Source: UBA11872 sp965198285 (GTDB taxonomy: Bacteria > Chloroflexota > UBA11872). From it: a stretch of 64,000 bases of DNA. The stretch is taken from the NCBI GenBank assembly GCA_965198285.1, contig OZ240251.1, forward strand, positions 620,001 to 684,000, in the 5' to 3' direction. Below the pieces are notes generated by a model. That model made no database searches and had not been told where the DNA came from. It saw nothing but the letters and a program-made list of their open reading frames with translations. A program made the translations under genes and the position numbers. This document shows positions 36,060-47,500 of the stretch, one piece after another (positions within the stretch are counted from its first letter, which is position 1; each line of letters begins with the position of its first letter).

Positions 36060-37307
36060 TTAGGCCGGCGTCAGCACGCCGCGGTCGGCCAGCGTCTGCT
36101 CGAACGACGTAATGCTCGGTCTGATCTCAAAGCGGGCGTCCACTCGGCCGTCGATGGCCTCCTGCGTCTTGAGCCCGTTGCCGGTCACCAGCGCCACCGT
36201 CAGGTCGTCCCGACCGATCACGCCGCGCTCGGCAAGCTTGGCCAGCACCGCAATTGTGACGCCGCCGGCGGTCTCGGCAAAAACGCCCTCGGTGGAGGCC
36301 AGCAGTTGCATCGCCGCCACGATCTCGTCGTCGGTGACCGACTCGATCACGCCATCCACCGCCTGCGCCAGCTTCAACGAGTAGAAGCCGTCCGCCGGGT
36401 TGCCGATCGCCAGCGACTTGGCCACGGTGTCGGGACGCCGCACGGGCCGGTAGGTGGTCTGGCCGCGCGCAAAGGCCTCGGCCACCGGCGCGCAGCCATC
36501 CGCCTGGGCGCCGTGGATGCGGGTGGACTGGCTATCCAGCAGCCCCACGTCCACCAACTCCTTCATGGCCTTCCCCATCTTGGTGTAGAGCGAGCCGGAC
36601 GCGATCGGCGCCACGATGTGATCGGGCGCCACCCAGCCAAGCTGTTCCACCGACTCGAAGGCCAGTGTCTTGGAGCCTTCGGCGTAGTACGGGCGGATGT
36701 TGATGTTGCAGAAAGCCCAGTTATAGAGGTCGGCGATTTCGCTGCACAGCCGGTTCAGCTCGTCGTAGGTGCCGTCCACGGCCACGATGGCGGCCCCGTA
36801 GACCGCCGCCCCGCGCACCTTGCCAATCTCCAGGTCGGCCGGCATGAACACGTAGGTGGGCATGCCATGCCGCGCCCCGGCGGCGGACGCCGCCCCGGCC
36901 AGGTTGCCGGTGGAGGCACACGCGAAGGTCTCGAACCCGAACTCGCGGGCCTTCGTGATCGCCACCGCCACCACCCGGTCCTTGAAGGAGTAGGTGGGGT
37001 TGACGGTGTCGTTCTTGATGTAGAGGTTGGTCAGGCCCAGCCGGTCGCCCAGGTTGTCCGCGCGCTGCAGCGGCGTGAACCCAACCGGCCAGGTCTCGTC
37101 CCAGCCCCCCTCCACCGGCAGCAACTCGTGGTAGCGCCACAGCGTGGGCGGCCGGGCGGCAATGGCATCGCGCGAGATGGTCTCGCGGATGGCGGCGTAA
37201 TCGAACTGCGCTTCCAGCGGCCCGAAATCGAACTCGCAGATGTGCGTGGCCAGCAGCGGATAGGCGCGGCTGCACTCGCGACAGCGAAGCGTCTGAGTCG
37301 TGGACAT
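36060..37307 (-). CDS. thrC: Threonine-synthase-like PLP enzyme under SAM-riboswitch control
   Basis: 415 residues. The N-terminus has C9, C12 and C24 (LRCREC, THICEFDFG), a small zinc-ribbon-like start common in this threonine synthase subgroup. The PLP Lys is K109 in TYSFKDR; the phosphate-binding CASTGNLAGA loop follows. By similarity it converts O-phosphohomoserine to threonine. However, the leader is a SAM-I riboswitch and the next gene is a MoaD-like carrier, which would better fit sulfhydrylation of O-phosphohomoserine to homocysteine. Both readings remain open. Confidence 0.88.
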   Translation of the reverse strand: MSTTQTLRCRECSRAYPLLATHICEFDFGPLEAQFDYAAIRETISRDAIAARPPTLWRYHELLPVEGGWDETWPVGFTPLQRADNLGDRLGLTNLYIKNDTVNPTYSFKDRVVAVAITKAREFGFETFACASTGNLAGAASAAGARHGMPTYVFMPADLEIGKVRGAAVYGAAIVAVDGTYDELNRLCSEIADLYNWAFCNINIRPYYAEGSKTLAFESVEQLGWVAPDHIVAPIASGSLYTKMGKAMKELVDVGLLDSQSTRIHGAQADGCAPVAEAFARGQTTYRPVRRPDTVAKSLAIGNPADGFYSLKLAQAVDGVIESVTDDEIVAAMQLLASTEGVFAETAGGVTIAVLAKLAERGVIGRDDLTVALVTGNGLKTQEAIDGRVDARFEIRPSITSFEQTLADRGVLTPA

Positions 37308-37512
37308 GCGGATGATCCTTGGCAGAGGCGCCGACGGAGATGTCAGCGGATGGCGAATTCCCCTATTGCCGGGTGACCCGGCCGGCCCGCGTCATGCGCG
37401 GGCGCGGGCATCGCCATCAGCCGCCGAATAGCAAGGGACGATGTGTCCATCACTCCGTCACAACCCCTTGGCGCCGTGCGCCCCGCCCTGGGGCGCTGCT
37501 TCGCGCCGGTGA
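37308..37512 (-). promoter_or_regulatory. Riboswitch expression platform of the thrC leader
   Basis: About 205 bases between the aptamer and the thrC start. GC-rich hairpins are visible on the minus strand: GCGCCCC-AGGGC-GGGGCGC just after the aptamer, and GCCCGCG pairing with CGCGGGC nearer the gene. No U-tract was recognised, so control could be by ribosome access or Rho rather than an intrinsic terminator. Confidence 0.5.
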
Positions 37513-37620
37513 CCCTCTCATCTTGCAGCACGCGCTGCCGGAATTGGCACCCTCTCGAGCGTTCGCCCGAAGGTTGCCCGGCTTCGTTGGGCCGACTCCC
37601 TCCACCAATCGTGATGAGAG
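37513..37620 (-). promoter_or_regulatory. SAM-I (S-box) riboswitch aptamer
   Basis: On the minus strand P1 is CTCATC (37618-37613) pairing with GATGAG (37522-37517). Between them come the conserved GGTGGAGGGAG, the kink-turn/core GGCCC-AACGAAGCCGGGCAACC, and GGGTGCCAATTCCGGCAG, all matching the S-box consensus in order. The aptamer senses S-adenosylmethionine and normally turns off methionine or sulfur amino-acid genes when SAM is high. It lies about 205 bases upstream of the threonine-synthase-like gene. Confidence 0.92.
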
Positions 37621-37746
37621 GTATGTCACGTCAAACTTGGTGTCCCGCCAGCCTAGCACCCATACCTGCCACGCTGCGGGGGCGCGTCGGCCACATCGAG
37701 CCGTTCGCTTCCGCAAGCGGCCGGCCCCGTACGTCGATCGGCGCTT

Positions 37747-37998
37747 GTGACACTGCGCGACCCGCCCATCGGGGCGTGCTTCATCTGCAACCCCAGGCGC
37801 CACGTGCCCGACATCGCCACCTTCCAGGCCCTCGGCTTCTACTGGTGCAACGTGACGGTGGCCGACGCCGCCTTCTTCGCCCGCATCACCCCCGGCCCCC
37901 CATCCGCCCCGCCCCGGCCCGCGGCGACTATCCCAACTGCCTCACCAGCTAGCTGTACTGCCTACACACCTGCGAGACACCCGCCAGTCGCGGAACCT
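37747..37998 (+). pseudogene. Broken Cys-rich small gene
   Basis: A GTG-started frame encodes ACFICNPRRHVPDIATFQ, then LGFYWCNVTVADAAFFARI, with paired Cys like a zinc-binding protein. After about 37885 the sense continues in another frame as GDYPNCLTS, then a TAG, then LYCLHTCETP. One indel and one CAG-to-TAG-like change would restore a Cys-rich protein of about 80 residues. I do not recognise the family. Confidence 0.4.
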
Positions 37999-38082
37999 CT
38001 AACGAGACCTGGAGGCGCCACACACCAACGTCTCAACGGAAGTTTCGATGGCTCATGCTTCGGGATACCCTCAGCGGATGCG

Positions 38083-38832
38083 TCATTCGTTCGAGCTCCG
38101 CTGCGGAGCGGTGTCGTTGATGGCGGCCGGGGTCGGGCCGGGCGTGGCGGCGCGCGTGGTCGGCACGATCCGCACGTCATCCAGCAGGCCATTGCGCACC
38201 GCCCACACCACCACTTCCTGCTTCGAGCCGACGCCCAGCTTGCGCTGGATGCCGTAGACGGCATTGCGGATGGACACTGGCTTCAGGCTGCGGACCTCCG
38301 CGATCTGGGTGTACGACATCCCCTGGGCGAACGACGTGAGGATCTCCCGCTCCCGCGGCGTCAGGTTGGGCCCTCCGGTCATGGCCGCTGCCGATCCGCT
38401 CCGAATGGCCGCGAACACCCGCCGGAGGACGCTGGCGGGCACGCACGGCTCGCCCGCGGCCACGGCGCGGACCGCGGCCAGGAGCCGTTCCCCATCGAAG
38501 GCCTTCTGCAGGTAGCCCGTCGCGCCGGCGGCGACCGCGTCGATCACCGCGTCTTCCTCGGTTGAGGCCGTCAGCATGAGCACGCGCGTATGCGAGGCGG
38601 ACGCCATGATCTCCCGACACGCCTCCACGCCATCTTGGTGCGGCATCATCACGTCCATCACGACGACATCGGGGGCTAGCTCCGCGGCCGCCGTCACCGC
38701 TTCCGCCCCGTCTTTGGCCTCCCCGACGACTTCGAAAGCTCCGGACCCCTCCAGGATCAGCTTGAGGCCGTCCCGCACGACCGAATGGTCGTCAGCGAGC
38801 AAGACCCGGATGCGCGGGGGCGTGGCGGCCAC
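38083..38832 (-). CDS. NarL/LuxR-family response regulator
   Basis: 249 residues. Receiver domain 8-125: acidic pair D14-D15, phosphoacceptor D60 in VVVMDVMMP, T in LMLTAS and K in LQKAF. The C-terminal HTH (about 155-215) has LTPREREILTSFAQGMSYTQIAEV and NAVYGIQRKLGVGSKQE, then a disordered tail of about 30 residues. It follows the sensor kinase by one base. Candidate targets are the motif-rich regions upstream of the two giant secreted proteins. Confidence 0.9.
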   Translation of the reverse strand: MAATPPRIRVLLADDHSVVRDGLKLILEGSGAFEVVGEAKDGAEAVTAAAELAPDVVVMDVMMPHQDGVEACREIMASASHTRVLMLTASTEEDAVIDAVAAGATGYLQKAFDGERLLAAVRAVAAGEPCVPASVLRRVFAAIRSGSAAAMTGGPNLTPREREILTSFAQGMSYTQIAEVRSLKPVSIRNAVYGIQRKLGVGSKQEVVVWAVRNGLLDDVRIVPTTRAATPGPTPAAINDTAPQRSSNE

Positions 38833-38833
38833 G

Positions 38834-40051
38834 CTAGGCCTCCGTTCGGTGGCGCGCGAGGGGCATCACGCATGTCACGCTCGCCCCGCCGGTCGACCCT
38901 CGCGGTTCCACGCGCAGACATCCGCCCAGCCGCTCGGCGTCCGCCCGCATGTTGGCGAAGCCGTGGCCGCGGTCGGCGTAGTCGACGGGGAGACCCATGC
39001 CGTCGTCCGAGACCGACAACCGGAGACGATCCTCGCCGAAGGCGAGTTCCACCAGCACCCGGCTCGCCTCCGCATGGCGAAACGCGTTGGTGAGGGCGTT
39101 GTGGGCCATGGCGAACAGCCGGTTCCTGGCCTCCACCGAGAGGGGTGGCTCCACCCCGTGCTGGGCCAGGTCCGCCTGGACCGATGTGATCTGGGTGAAG
39201 GTCGAGACGTGGGACTCCAGGGTCCTGCCCAGCCCCCGGCCGTCGAAGATCCGCCCCACGTCAATCGGGTGTCGCAGCTGCCAGATAGCCGTCTTCGACA
39301 GCTTGGCGGTCGCGTCCAGCCTGGTTTTCACCTCCGCGTTCGAGTCGCCGACCAGGCGCTGCACCTCGTCGATCCCCAGGCCGATCATGAACGCCGACTG
39401 CGCGGTCGTATCGTGAATGGCGTGGGAGAGTTCGATGCGCTCCCGCTGCAGCGCTCGCTCCCGCGCCACCGCCTCCATCCTCCTGATCCGCTCCACCCTG
39501 GAGATCAGATTGACGACAACCACAACCAGGTACATCCCGGCAACCCGGATGAGCAGAATCTCTTCATCATTCCCTGAGACGTCCAACCCGGGCTCGACCG
39601 CGAGGCAGAGCGCGGTGTAGACGACCGCCGTCATCGTGACCCAGGCCAGCGCGAGCCGCACCGATCCGACGACCACCGCGAACATGGCCAGGCATGGGTA
39701 ATACCCCACGAAGAAGGGGGTCTCGAACCCGCGGTGCGCCGCAACGCCGGCGCTGAGCAGCGCCAGGTCCAGGGCACTTGGCGCCAGCATCCACCGCCAG
39801 GACAGGGTCCCTTTCGTGGCGAGCCGATAGTGCAAGCATCCGTTGCTGGCGAGCAGCAGCAGGGCTAGGGCAACGTTCGGAGGATAGATCACCTCGGCGA
39901 CGTTGAGTGGGTACAGCCAGGCGAACGTGGCCAGCGCCCAGACGAACCAGCGTGCCCAGACATACACCCTGGCCACGAGGCGCAATTCGCCCGGCTCCGG
40001 CAAGTCGAATCTGCGCAGGAAGGCTGGAAACCCGCTGGCCGCGGTGCTCAC
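38834..40051 (-). CDS. Membrane sensor histidine kinase (HisKA_3-like)
   Basis: 405 residues. About five transmembrane segments lie in residues 35-190 with little extracellular sequence, so it probably senses a membrane or small-molecule cue. The phosphoacceptor is H213 in LSHAIHDTTAQSAFMIGLG. The ATPase domain has an N-box MAHNALTNAFRHA and a G-box DDGMGLPVDYADRGHGFANM. The partner regulator is directly downstream. Confidence 0.88.
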   Translation of the reverse strand: MSTAASGFPAFLRRFDLPEPGELRLVARVYVWARWFVWALATFAWLYPLNVAEVIYPPNVALALLLLASNGCLHYRLATKGTLSWRWMLAPSALDLALLSAGVAAHRGFETPFFVGYYPCLAMFAVVVGSVRLALAWVTMTAVVYTALCLAVEPGLDVSGNDEEILLIRVAGMYLVVVVVNLISRVERIRRMEAVARERALQRERIELSHAIHDTTAQSAFMIGLGIDEVQRLVGDSNAEVKTRLDATAKLSKTAIWQLRHPIDVGRIFDGRGLGRTLESHVSTFTQITSVQADLAQHGVEPPLSVEARNRLFAMAHNALTNAFRHAEASRVLVELAFGEDRLRLSVSDDGMGLPVDYADRGHGFANMRADAERLGGCLRVEPRGSTGGASVTCVMPLARHRTEA

Positions 40052-40136
40052 TCGATGCAGGACGTGTCTCCAATGGATTGGATTCCGGCGGATTGCCGCT
40101 GAAATGAGATATTTCCCTCTCCCCGGGGCGGTGGGC

Positions 40137-40622
40137 TCAGTCTCGAGTCGGTGACGGCCACCGCCGTGACACGGGCCATGTTGAGCCTGGACGAGGTGAC
40201 GAACACCGCGAAGCAGGCCAACACCGGGTTGTACAGCAGGTGGATGCCGTGGTGGCCGAGACCGCCGCCCACCGCGGCGGCCCCGATACCACCGCCGTGT
40301 CCACCGCGGATTGCGCGAAGATCCAGCGCCAGGTGATCAGCCTTCCCGATGCCAGCCGGTAGTGCGGGCAGCCCGTGAACGCGACTAGGGCGAGAAACAG
40401 CAACGCATACGCGGCATAGGTGGCTGCCCCCCACGCCGGGCGGCAGACCAGTTGCACCAAGCACGTGGCGGCGAAGAACCAGTGGATCCGGACGAGCATG
40501 GTCGCCACGTGTCGGAGACCGTCCGGGTCGGTCCGGTCGATCGTCCAGCCGCTGACCCGCACGGCGCCGGCGGCTGCTCTGATCAGCCGCAAGCCACGGG
40601 TCCTGTGGACCGACGCAAACAT
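40137..40622 (-). pseudogene. Remnant of a second sensor kinase membrane domain
   Basis: The frame from 40622 encodes LVRIHWFFAATCLVQLV, then TYAAYALLFLALVAFTGCPHYRLASGRLITWRWIFAQSAVD in membrane-helix style. This parallels the adjacent kinase (NGCLHYRLATKGTLSWRW, then APSALDLALL). Near 40280 the sense jumps frame to GIHLLYNPVLACFAVFVTSSRLNMARVTAVAV, matching the kinase's GYYPCLAMFAVVVGSVRLALAWVTMTAVV. No kinase core follows. It is a truncated, frameshifted duplicate. Confidence 0.7.
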
Positions 40623-40746
40623 TCGCTGCTCCCGAACGTCCCTGAGATGCTGCAGCGCCGCCCTAGGTCTAACGAGCGCACCATCGGGTTACGCCGACCA
40701 ATCTATCCGCGTTTTGTGGTGGCCGCAAGATCAAATGTGCGCCACC

Positions 40747-41034
40747 TGACATAGCAAACATACCCTCCCCTGATATAGCAAAAGTACCTCCCGGAATGGG
40801 GCACATGCCCGTCGCAGGGCCGGATATGTGAGCTGACATGCCCGCCAGGCTGATCGACGTCAAATTAGCATGGTCGTGTGCTGATCCCGACGGGGCCGCG
40901 CCATGAGCTTCGGCGCCCGAGATAGGGCAAATGAACCCTGATGGATAGGGGCATATAAACCCTATGCACAGGTTCATATGCCCATGCTTATAGCAGCACT
41001 AGTATCCTCGATTAATGTGTTGTTTGACTCTTGT
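40747..41034. promoter_or_regulatory. Motif-rich upstream region of the first giant secreted protein
   Basis: At 40747-40794 two 24-bp tandem copies share the core ATAGCAAA then TACC. At 40921-40985 several sites have AGGG and CCCT half-sites: TAGGGCAAATGAACCCT, TAGGGGCATATAAACCCT and an inverted AGGTTCATATGCCCAT. At about 41015 comes ATGTGTTGTTTGACTCTTGT. The same motif types recur at 48549-48660 before the second large protein. They resemble paired NarL-type heptamers (TACCCTA-like). Region 40623-41519 otherwise holds no gene I can support. Confidence 0.55.
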
Positions 41035-41519
41035 CGTTGGCATGGACTACATGGCAACCTATCGTGAAGTCAATCTGGTCGGCTGGCCGCCGACTCTTTG
41101 GCGCCCAATCTTCGTCGCGAGAAGGATGACTTGTCCCAATCTATGAGGAGATTAATTCCTGGACGGAAACGCGACAGCGGTCACACCGGACACCCACGCC
41201 GCCGAAACGAGCGTGCCCGAGGCCGCCTTGTAGCGTCTTACCCCCCAGGGGTCGCCCTCTGCTCCAGCCCCCGTCCCCTCCAGCTCATACCGGCAGGCCC
41301 GATCCCAACCTATCGCCGCGGTCTCTCAGTGCGCTCCCGAAGCAACCGGAGTCCTCGAACGACGCCTTCCCGCGGGCTTCGCACGTCCCGCACTCACCCG
41401 AAACAGCCTTCAACCATGCAACGCCCTACGCCGCTGCGCGCCGCTCCTCTATCGGCTGACGCCCGCGGACCGGACGGGCTGCGTCCCACACCACCACACC
41501 AGCACAGGGAGGAATGATG

Positions 41520-44500
41520 ATGACTGGCGCCGATAGACGACGATTTCCCATCATCATTGTCGCTCTGGCCGGCTTGGCGCTTGCCGTTGGGCTGTTCGCA
41601 ACCCATGTCCCGCAGGCCCACGCCCAGGGCGCCACCATAACCTCCCTGCTGTCCCGGCTGGACGTGGGAATTTCTGAGTCCGTTAATAACGGCTACCACA
41701 CTCAGGCGGCAGGATACCGCCCGCCCCCTGCGACTAATCCAATTGGAACCCTGAGTCCCGCGGGATTCAACTACCCGGCGGGATTCGGCCCCTGGTACAC
41801 GGTTGAGAAGCTTCTTCTGAGTCAGGAGGGACAAGCAAACGCTATCGCCCCGGGCATCCTTAGTTTTCACATACGCGGCACTGTGACTTCCGTTGCGAGT
41901 TCCGGCACGGAACGGGCGCGCGTTTTGCCAAAGGGTGCCGGCATCGAGCTTTACCTTGAGGGAGATGACTGGTCCAGAACCTATTCCCTGGACGACGCTA
42001 CTACTAGAAGAGTTGGGAACTGTCTCGACGAAGACGGAGATGATAGGGATTGCGAAGTTGGAGAGACTACCACGGAGGAATACGAGTGGGATGATGATGA
42101 CAACCGACCTCCGTTGCTTGCCGACGGCGACAAGATCATCGTCCGCCTGACGTACTCGGCGCCGCGTGCGGCCAAGCCGGGGACGCCGACGGTTACGGCG
42201 CCGACGGGGAAGTCCGGGGCGCTGGTGGTGGAGTGGACCGCGCCCACGAACGACGATCCGAAGGTGCGCGGCTACGAGGTGCACGTGTCCCCTGCCGCCG
42301 GCGAGACGGAGGCCACCGGGGTGACCAGGACCACGGGCGGCTCCAACACGCGCCTGCCGGTGCTGCTGCTTGAGCCGGACACCGCCTACGACGTGAGAGT
42401 GCGGGCGCGCACATACTTTGCCTCGGGTCCCTGGTCGGAAACGGTGCGTGCCACGACCAATCCGCTGCAGGGAACGAACAATCCCTCAGTCACGCTGGAC
42501 CTCGACGGCGTCACGAAAGTCAAGGTGGGAGACAAGTTGTACAAGCGGCTCAAGGTGACGGGGATGAACAACCTGCACGCCGGCGCGTTCCCGGACAGGT
42601 TCGAGGGCCATCGCCAGATCCACAACGTGGAGTTCCGGGTGCTGGACAGGATCCATGACTCGTACGTGTACGAAGACCTCACGCACGGCGATGGAGAAGG
42701 CGCCTTCTACGCCGGCGCCCTGACCATCGGTGAGGACGGGGAGGTGTACCACAACTTCGGGTACGAGGTGATTGCCGAGGGCCGGGCCGAGGGCGAAAAA
42801 GGAGATGGAGCGCCGGAATACGGGCCGTTGTACCTCTGGCTGGAGAGCACGACGGGCGTTGTCCAGATCGGCAGCACAGCCAATTCGCGCGCAACGGCGC
42901 TGTGCGTGGAGATCGCCGACGACTCGAACATGGTCCCGACCGACCGTACCTGCTCCACGGGCGGGTCGGCGGGCCACGCGGTGGACCGGCTGACGGGCCG
43001 CTTCGTGAACGTCCCCCAGTCCCACGACGGTGAGAGCGAGTTCACCGTGCGGCTGGCCTTCGTCGAGGACGTGGGCATAAGCCCCGAATCGCTGCGCGAG
43101 GACGCGCTCGCGGCGACCGGGGGCGCGGTCACCCGGGTGCAGCGGGTGGACGACCGCAGCGACCTGTTCGAGATCACGGTGGAGCCGGACTCCGACGAGG
43201 ACGTGACGATCACGCTGTCGTCGAGTGGAGACTGCGGCGAATCCGGATCGATCTGCACCCAGGAGGAGGACCCCAGGAAGCTTTACAACAGCCCGACTGC
43301 GACGGTGGCGGGTCCCATCCTGACGGCGAGCTTCCAGGGCCTGCCGTCGCAGCATGACGGGGAGACGGCGTTCAGCTTCAGGATCGCGTTCAGCGACGAG
43401 ATAGCGACCGAAGAGGAGGAGTTCCGGGACCACAGCGTGGAGGTGTGGGGCGGCGAGGTGACACGGGCCGAGCCGGTGGGCCAGCGGCGCGACCTCTGGG
43501 AAGTCGAGGTCGAGCCGGCCTCGGAGGACTCGGTGATGGTCTCGCTCAAGCTGACGCAGTCCTGCGCTGCCACGGGCGCGGTGTGCACGGCGGGCGGGCG
43601 GCTCCTGTCGGTGGTCCCCGCAACGATGGTGCCCGGCCCGGCGACCTGGCCGGTGCGGGTCACCGGCGAGGCGCAGGTGGGGAAGACCCTGACCGCGGAC
43701 TCGTCGAACCTCTCCGAGCGGTACGGCGTGCAGGTCACCTCCATGACCTACCGGTGGCTGGCCGATGGCGCCCGCATACCGGGGGCCAACGCCCGAACCT
43801 ACCAGCCGGACGATGACAAGCAGGGCAAGAGAATCAGCGTGATGGCGACCTACACCGACGACCGGGGCAACGAGGAGACGGTGATCAGCGCGCCCACCGA
43901 GCCGCTGGCGGCCAGGGACCGCATCAGGCGGGCCACGGGCCTGCCGCTGATCAGCGGCAGGGCGCTGGTGGGGCATACGCTGACAGCGGACACGTCGCTC
44001 ATCATCGACCCTAACGGCCTGGAGAATGCCGTCTTCTACTACTTCTGGGAGGCGGACGACGACAGCATCCCGGATGCGACCGACTCTACGTACACGCCGG
44101 TGGAAGCCGACGTGGGCAAGGAAATCACTTTCATAGTGGCTTGGGTTGACGACGCTGGCCACGGACAGAACATGACCAGCCAGCCGACGATGCCGGTGAT
44201 GACGGCCGAGGCCGCGGCGGCGGTGGAGTTCCGCAAGAGTCTCAGGGTCGCGGCGAATGCCGACGGGTCGGTGACCCTGTACTGGAACGCGCCCGATGAG
44301 GATGTGACCGGTTACCGGATATTGCGCCACCGCCATTCGCTGGGCGAGCTCGATCCGCTGGTGTACGTGGCGGACACGGGCAGCACGGCGACCGCCTACA
44401 CCGACACCGGTATGGTTGCGGGCGTGCCGCACAACTACCGCGTACAGGCCATCAGGGACGGGGTGCTGGGCGAACGGACCATACAGATCAAAATCTTCCC

Positions 44501-47500
44501 GGTGAGGAAGGCAACCAACAGCCCGGCCACCGGCGCGCCCGCCATCAGCGGAACGGCGCAGGTGGGAGAGACGCTGACGGCGGACATCTCCGGCATCGCC
44601 GACGAGGATGGGCTGGAGAACGTGACCAAGAATTATCTGTGGGCGGCAATCGGCAGCAGCGGCAAAATCGGCGCCAAGTACGCCTACCAGTGGCTGGCCG
44701 ACGGCGCGGAGAGCGGTACGGGCCAACACCATGCAGGCTATGACAATACGACCTACACCCTGGCGGAAGACGACGAGGGCAAGGCCATCAGCGTGCGGGT
44801 GACTTTCGTTGACGACGGGGGCCACCAGGAGACGCTCACCAGCGCGGCAACGGACCCGGTGGCGGCGCTGCCCCAGCCCAACAGCCCGGCCACCGGCGCG
44901 CCCGCCATCACTGGAACGGCCCAGGTGGGCGAGACGCTGACGGTGGACACGTCGGGCATCACCGACGAGGACGGGCTGGACGATTCCAGCTTCACCGTCC
45001 AATGGATAACGGACGATTCAGTCATGGTCGCCAACGCCGCCAGGTCCTACACCCCGACCGACGGCGACCGGGGCAAGTCCGTCAAGGTGCGGGTGAGCTT
45101 CACCGACGACGCGGGCAACCCGGAGACCCGCACCAGCGCACAGACGGCGACGGTGGAGGCTCGGGCCAACTCCCCTGCGACCGGCCTGCCAACCATCAGC
45201 GGGACCGCCCAGGTGGGTGAGACGCTGACGGCGGACACCACCGGCATCGCCGACGCGGACGGGCTCACCAACGTCGGCTACACCTACCAATGGCTTGCCG
45301 ACGACGCTGAAATCGCCGGTGCTACCGGCTTGACCTACACCCTCGTAGACGCCGACCAGGGCAAGTCCGTCAAGGTCAGAGTGACCTTCACCGACGGTGG
45401 CGGCAACGAGGAGACCCTGACCAGCGCGCCGACCGCCTCGGTGGAGGCAAACCCCAACAACCCGGCCACCGGAGCGCCGACCATCATCGGCACCGCCCAG
45501 GTGGGCGAGACGCTGACGGCGGACACGTCGGGGATTGCGGATGGGGACGGGCTTTCCAACGTGGTCTATAGCTACCAGTGGGTATCCAGTGACGGAACAA
45601 CCGATACGGATATAGAGAAGGCGACCGCCTCGACCTACACCCTCGTAGACGCCGACCAGGGCAAGGCCATAAAGGTCAGAGTGACCTTCACCGACGGCGG
45701 CGGCAGCGAGGAGACCCTGACCAGCGCGCCCACGGGTCCCGTGTTTAGCGACGGCCCGCCGGGAGTGCCCCGCAACCTCACCGCCACCGCCGGAAACAAG
45801 GAGGTAACCCTGTCCTGGGACCCGCCCGCCGACAACGGCAACGCGCCCGCAACGGGATACCGCATCGAGTGGAGGATCGACGGCAAGGACTACGACAAGA
45901 ACATTTGGGGCACAGCGCGAAGTACCACCTATACGACGAACGACCAGGCCAATCTGGCCAATGGAGTCAAGTACTTCTTCCGGGTAAGGGCCGGGAACGG
46001 CAGCGGCAACCGCCAGGGACCATACGGCCCGGCCTCCGGGGAGGTGAGCGCCACTCCCACGTCCGGCTCGGCGGTGGACCTGGGCACGCCGGTGCTGTCG
46101 AACACGGAAACCCTGCATCACGGCATGGTGAGGCTGGACTGGGAGGACATAGAGGACGCCGGTTGGTACGTGGTCCAGTACTACGACGTCAGAGGTGGGG
46201 AGTGGTTGGACCTGCCCGCCGAGGGAGTGGACGTCGCGTTCCACGGATCAAGCGCGGTGGTGAGCAACCTGCATGGGCTCTCGTGGCTGCGGGTTGGTGC
46301 GATGAGCTGTGCCGGAGCATCGGAGTGGTCGCAAATCGAGCAGCTGTTCGGGACCAACGCATCGGACTGGGACGGCGTGCCTGTACCGGAGGTGGAAGCA
46401 GGCGACGAGATCGAACCATGCCCCGTGGACCTGGGCACGCCGGTGCTGTCGAACACGGAAACCCTGCACCACGGCATGGTGCAGCTGGACTGGCAGGCCA
46501 TAGAGGACGCCGGTTGGTACGTGGTCCAGTACTACGACGTCAGAGGTGGGGAGTGGTTGGACCTGCCCGCCGAGGGAGTGGACATCGCGCTCCATGGATC
46601 AAGCGCGGTGGTGAGCAACCTGCATGGGCTCTCGTGGCTGCGGGTTGGTGCGGCCAGCTGCGACGGGGCATCGGAGTGGTCGCAGATCGAGGAGTTGTAC
46701 GGGACCAATGCATCGGACTGGGAGGGCGTGCCCGTGCCCGAGGTGGCGGAGGGCGACGAGATCGAGCCATGCTCAGAAGACGCGGACACATCTGACAACA
46801 GCCCGGCCACGGGCGCGCCCACCATCAGCGGGACTGCGCGGGTAGGTGAGGTGCTGGAAGTGGACACGTCGAGCATCGCCGACGCGGACGGGTTCACCAA
46901 CGCTGCCTTCACTTACCAGTGGCTTGCCGACGACTCCGAAATCGCAGGCGCTACCGGCTCCACATACACCCTGACCGATAGCGAAGAAAGCAAGGCCATC
47001 AAGGTGGAGGTGTCCTTCACCGACGATGCCGATAACGAGGAGACGCTTACCAGCGCAGCGACAGCGGTGGTGGCGGCCAAGCCGAACTCTCCTGCCACGG
47101 GAGCGCCCACCATCAGCGGCACGGTCCAAGTCGGAGAGACCCTGACGGCGAACACGTCGGGAGTCATCGACGCAGACGGGCTTAGCAACATCCAGTACGA
47201 GTACCAGTGGCTGGCCGACGACGCCGACATATCGGGAGCGACCAACGCCACCTACACCCTGGCAGCAGCCGACGAGGGCAAGGTCATCAAGGTTCGGGTG
47301 AGTTTCACCGACGGCGCGGGCAACGAGGAGACGCTGACCAGCGCGGCCACGGACGCGGTGGCGGCAGAGCCCCAGACCAATTCTCCCGCCACCGGAGCGC
47401 CAACCATCACCGGCACGGTCCAGGTGGGGGAGACGCTGACCGCGAACACGTCGGGCATCGCCGACGCCGACGGGCTTAGCAACGTCCAGTACGAGTACCA

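Noticed and set aside
42486..45002. 838-residue open frame antisense to the giant repeat protein
   Set aside because: It mirrors the repeat structure of the + strand gene, is Arg/Gly/His-rich, and has no signal or domain of its own; a GC-rich shadow.
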